Assembly: GCA_000405605.1 (NCBI GenBank)
Contig: ASPA01000007.1
Location: 16,919-32,835, forward strand
Length of the DNA: 15,917 bases
Direction of reading: 5' to 3'
Source of the DNA: Atribacteria bacterium SCGC AAA255-G05
GTDB lineage: Bacteria; Atribacterota; Phoenicimicrobiia; Phoenicimicrobiales; Phoenicimicrobiaceae
Part shown: positions 14,193-15,917 of the stretch, piece by piece
How positions within the stretch are numbered: the first letter of the stretch is position 1
How the letters are laid out: each line of letters opens with the position of its first letter
Program-made: the position numbers and the translations under genes
The notes under the pieces: generated by a model
Told to the model about the DNA's origin: nothing
What the model saw: only the letters and a program-made list of their open reading frames with translations
Databases searched by the model: none

Positions 14193-14534
14193 TTATCCTT
14201 CTTTAAATATTTCTTTATAAAGCAAATTTAAACTCTCTTTAGCTTTATTGCGGAACATTTTAAATTTTATCATTAATTCTCCCGCTTCCTCAGTAATTTC
14301 TGACCCTCCTCCTCTTTCTCCTCCGACTTTTCTTTTTAAAAGATTAAATCCTAATCTTTTTTCTAAATCTTTCATTAAGTTCCAGGCTTGGGAATAAGAC
14401 ATATTTATTTCCTCTGCTGCCTGCCTTAATGAACCGGTTCTTTCAACCCGATGAAGAATATCTAAAGGTCCATCGCCAAAGACTTTTTCTCCGTCCTTTT
14501 CCAGCCAAAGCTTATATCTTAATTTCAATATCAT
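14193..14534 (-). CDS. ModE-type winged-helix regulator, DNA-binding domain only
   Basis: About 113 residues matching the N-terminal LysR-type winged helix of ModE: LKLRYKLWLEKDGEKVFGDGPLDIL, then GSLRQAAEEINMSYSQAWNL (the recognition helix region), a leucine-rich helix, and the wing VGGERGGGSEIT (71-82), which closely parallels the ATGGKGGGGARLT-like wing of ModE. E. coli ModE carries two molybdate-binding Mop/TOBE domains after this point; here the protein ends near residue 113, so it cannot sense molybdate in the usual way. I prefer the ATG at 14534 to the adjacent GTG at 14537 because AGGAAG lies directly upstream; that spacing is short for either. A ModE-like operator lies in front of xdhC, the first gene of this unit, so autoregulation is likely. 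Confidence 0.82.
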   Translation of the reverse strand: MILKLRYKLWLEKDGEKVFGDGPLDILHRVERTGSLRQAAEEINMSYSQAWNLMKDLEKRLGFNLLKRKVGGERGGGSEITEEAGELMIKFKMFRNKAKESLNLLYKEIFKEG

Positions 14535-14586
14535 CACTTCCTGTAATTTAACCTTAAAATTAGCACAACTTAGTTTCTTTTCCTCT

Positions 14587-14651
14587 GATTACGGACAGGC
14601 ACAAGGTCTGCCCCTACATATTATTCATTACATATTACATGTTACCTGTTA
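14587..14651. repeat. Intergenic hairpin plus degenerate TTACAT repeats
   Basis: GGACAGGC (14593-14600) can pair with GTCTGCCC (14606-14613) around ACAAG. It is flanked by CCTAC and followed by a degenerate run of TTACAT/TTACCT units (14627-14651: TTACATATTACATGTTACC, then TGTTAC) that reaches the xdhC stop codon. The GTAGGGGC...GCC pattern on the minus strand resembles dispersed REP-type repeats. It fills most of the 117-bp gap between xdhC and the modE-like gene. No T-tract follows it. Confidence 0.5.
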
Positions 14652-15434
14652 CTATATTTCTTTTTTTCTTCTGACCTGGATAATCTCGGCTATAATGCTT
14701 ACGGCGATTTCTTCAGGAGTCTGGGCTTTTATATCTATCCCGATTGGGGCATAGACTTTAGCAAGTTCATCTTGAGATATCCCCTGTTCTTCTAAATGTT
14801 GAAAGACGGTAGCGTTCTTCTTACAACTTCCAATCATCCCTATATAGGCAGCATTTGACCTGACCACCGAAGCTAAAACTTCTTCGTCTTTTAAATGTCC
14901 CCTGGTTACTATAATTATGTAAGTAGAAGGAGCTATATTAAGATTTCTCAGGGCTTTTTCTGTATCTTCAGCTATTATTTCATCTGCTTCGGGAAATCTA
15001 TCTTGATTGGCAAATTCTTTTCGGTCATCGATAATAGTTACTTTAAACCCCACCATTTTTGCTAATTTGGAAACATAAACAGAAATATGACCTGCCCCGA
15101 AAATTAATATTTCTTCTTTGGGTTGAAGAACATCTATAAAAACTTTCATATCGCCACCACAGGTTGCCCCTTCATCCAGAGCAGCCGCTTCTTTGGTTAA
15201 ATGATAGGTTAAAAGCTTTCCTTTGCCCTCTCTTAGTGCCTGTTTTGTTTCTTCGATTACTTTGGCTTCGGTTATTCCGCCTCCAATAGTGCCGGATATC
15301 AAGCCATCCTTACCCACTACCATCTTTGCTCCCACCTCTCTTGGGGTTGAACCTTTAGTCCCAACTATAGTAACCAATGCGATTGTTTCACCTCTATTAA
15401 TTCCCCTTAATGCCTCTTTTAAGATCTCTGACAT
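14652..15434 (-). CDS. xdhC: XdhC-family molybdenum hydroxylase maturation protein
   Basis: A 260-residue XdhC/CoxI-type protein. In characterised members it binds molybdenum cofactor and helps load the sulfurated cofactor into xanthine dehydrogenase-type enzymes in the cytoplasm. The N-terminal domain shows GTKGSTPREVGAKM (25-38), SGTIGGGITEAKVI (47-60) and EGATCGGDMKVFID (88-101), with C92 in the family CGG motif. The C-terminal Rossmann domain shows ILIFGAGHIS (109-118), IIDDRKEFAN (134-143), RGHLKDEEVL (178-187) and the terminal APIGIDIKAQTPEEIAVSI (229-247). Length and both domains are complete. The ATG at 15434 has a near-ideal ribosome binding site (TAAGGAGGTG). It is probably the first gene after the ModE-like site and promoter and is followed by the modE-like and moeA-like genes. 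The hydroxylase it serves is not in the window. Confidence 0.92.
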   Translation of the reverse strand: MSEILKEALRGINRGETIALVTIVGTKGSTPREVGAKMVVGKDGLISGTIGGGITEAKVIEETKQALREGKGKLLTYHLTKEAAALDEGATCGGDMKVFIDVLQPKEEILIFGAGHISVYVSKLAKMVGFKVTIIDDRKEFANQDRFPEADEIIAEDTEKALRNLNIAPSTYIIIVTRGHLKDEEVLASVVRSNAAYIGMIGSCKKNATVFQHLEEQGISQDELAKVYAPIGIDIKAQTPEEIAVSIIAEIIQVRRKKEI

Positions 15435-15475
15435 CTCCTACACCTCCTTATATAAAATTCCATTTATACTCTAAT

Positions 15476-15499
15476 CGTTATTCTAATATAAATATAACG
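15476..15499. promoter_or_regulatory. ModE-like operator upstream of xdhC
   Basis: A 24-bp inverted repeat, CGTTAT-N12-ATAACG. On the minus strand it reads CGTTATATT, eight bases, then AATAACG. In half-sites and total length it matches the ModE operator of E. coli modA as I remember it (CGTTATATT-N8-CATAACG). It overlaps the -10 box and most of the spacer of the candidate xdhC promoter, a position suited to repression. A modE-like gene lies two genes downstream. Confidence 0.62.
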
Positions 15500-15508
15500 G
15501 AAAGTAAA
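15480..15508 (-). promoter_or_regulatory. Candidate sigma-70-type promoter for xdhC
   Basis: On the minus strand TTTACT (15508-15503) and TAGAAT (15485-15480) are separated by 17 bp; each is close to consensus (4 of 6 and 5 of 6). Transcription would start near 15473, about 39 bases before the xdhC ATG. The ModE-like palindrome covers the -10 box. Confidence 0.5.
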
Positions 15509-15522
15509 AAAATTTTTCTTTA

Positions 15523-15917
15523 TTATTTTTTATTCAAATAAGCACAGACGGCCTCTAAAACTGCTCCCCCTATAGAACGGGCTTTATCAGAAACAGTAAA
15601 GCAGTATTTTCTTATCCCTCGAGGATCAATATCTCCAACCTTCATCCCTTTGGTTACCTGACTTTCAGGGTAAATTAACCCTCGCAGAACTCCTGATATC
15701 TCGGCTTTTAAAGGAGTTCCCTCAACCTCTGCAATCACCTCTCCCGCCCGAAGTAAATCCCCTATTTTATGTAAGGGAATAATTTCACCTTCAGCTGGAG
15801 CTCGTAATAATCTTCTCTTTGATTCTCCTCCTACTTCTCCGGGCACACCGGTATCCGGTGCAGCCTGCCCCTGATAGTAAACTCTCCCCAGGTTATGTCC
15901 CCGCATAGTTTCTATCA
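15523..15917 (-). CDS. yqeB: YqeB/EF2563-family selenium-dependent molybdenum hydroxylase system protein, C-terminal part
   Basis: The frame is open through the right edge, so only the last 130 or so residues are visible. Just inside the edge the codons read IET-MRGHNLGRVYYQG. The ATG at 15906 is internal, because family members carry the segment ETMRGH.LGRV in mid-protein. It continues with PDTGVPGEVGGESKRRLLRAPAEG, a biotinyl/lipoyl-like barrel stretch (IGDLLRAGEVIAEVEG), VTKGMKVGDIDPRG and the C-terminal ARSIGGAVLEAVCAYL. These features match the E. coli YqeB and Enterococcus EF2563 proteins, which co-occur with selD-dependent molybdenum hydroxylases and are thought to help make their selenium-containing cofactor. 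It lies 88 bp upstream of xdhC, with the ModE-like promoter region in between. Confidence 0.8.
   Translation of the reverse strand, partial: IETMRGHNLGRVYYQGQAAPDTGVPGEVGGESKRRLLRAPAEGEIIPLHKIGDLLRAGEVIAEVEGTPLKAEISGVLRGLIYPESQVTKGMKVGDIDPRGIRKYCFTVSDKARSIGGAVLEAVCAYLNKK

Noticed and set aside
1..15917. CRISPR array, tRNA or rRNA genes
   Set aside because: No regularly spaced direct repeats of suitable length and no tRNA-like TTCGANTC/acceptor-stem arrangement or rRNA text was seen on either strand by eye.

Overview
The window is AT-rich, and every credible gene lies on the minus strand, so the text below reads from high to low coordinates. The gene set points to an anaerobic bacterium that uses molybdenum, and probably selenium, hydroxylases: a YqeB/EF2563-type protein, XdhC, a ModE-type regulator, a MoeA-like protein, a GTP-type PEP carboxykinase and a FadR-type GntR regulator. 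The phylum cannot be fixed from this stretch. The low GC and the many short palindromic intergenic repeats resemble uncultivated subsurface or candidate-phylum genomes, but that is only an impression.

Region 1 (15917-8506) is a molybdenum-hydroxylase and transport block: a 3' fragment of a YqeB-like gene, then xdhC, a single-domain modE-like gene, a moeA-like gene with a cysteine-rich tail, two DUF364-type (putative metal-chelation) genes in tandem, and a complete ABC importer (binding protein, permease, ATPase with a TOBE-like tail). A ModE-like operator sits on a good candidate promoter in front of xdhC. The gene junctions between xdhC and the second DUF364 gene hold four different repeats or hairpins, including an 83-bp near-perfect inverted repeat.

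Region 2 (8460-3919) has its own promoter and encodes aspartate carbamoyltransferase (PyrB), a dihydroorotase/allantoinase-family cyclic amidohydrolase and GTP-dependent PEP carboxykinase, ending at a strong hairpin terminator. Carbamoyl-aspartate chemistry and the oxaloacetate/PEP step together could serve pyrimidine synthesis or, run backwards, anaerobic nucleobase or ureide breakdown feeding aspartate carbon into PEP. The amidohydrolase lacks two residues usually used by type I dihydroorotases to bind dihydroorotate.

Region 3 (3814-1) has a dimethylarginine dimethylaminohydrolase (DDAH) with its catalytic triad intact and a terminator directly behind it. A full-length group IIC intron (1172-3017, maturase inside) has inserted in the T-tract of that terminator. 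A second, intron-free copy of the same terminator-plus-flank repeat lies upstream of the DDAH gene and fixes the intron ends to the base. Beyond the intron are a GntR/FadR regulator with a near-perfect palindromic operator in its promoter region and the 5' end of an AtuA-family gene that runs off the window.

Strongest leads: the tandem DUF364 genes between molybdenum-cofactor genes and an ABC importer of mixed type; ModE-like control of that block by a ModE that has no molybdate-binding domain; and the unusual amidohydrolase next to pyrB and PEPCK. The structural hydroxylase genes are not in the window.
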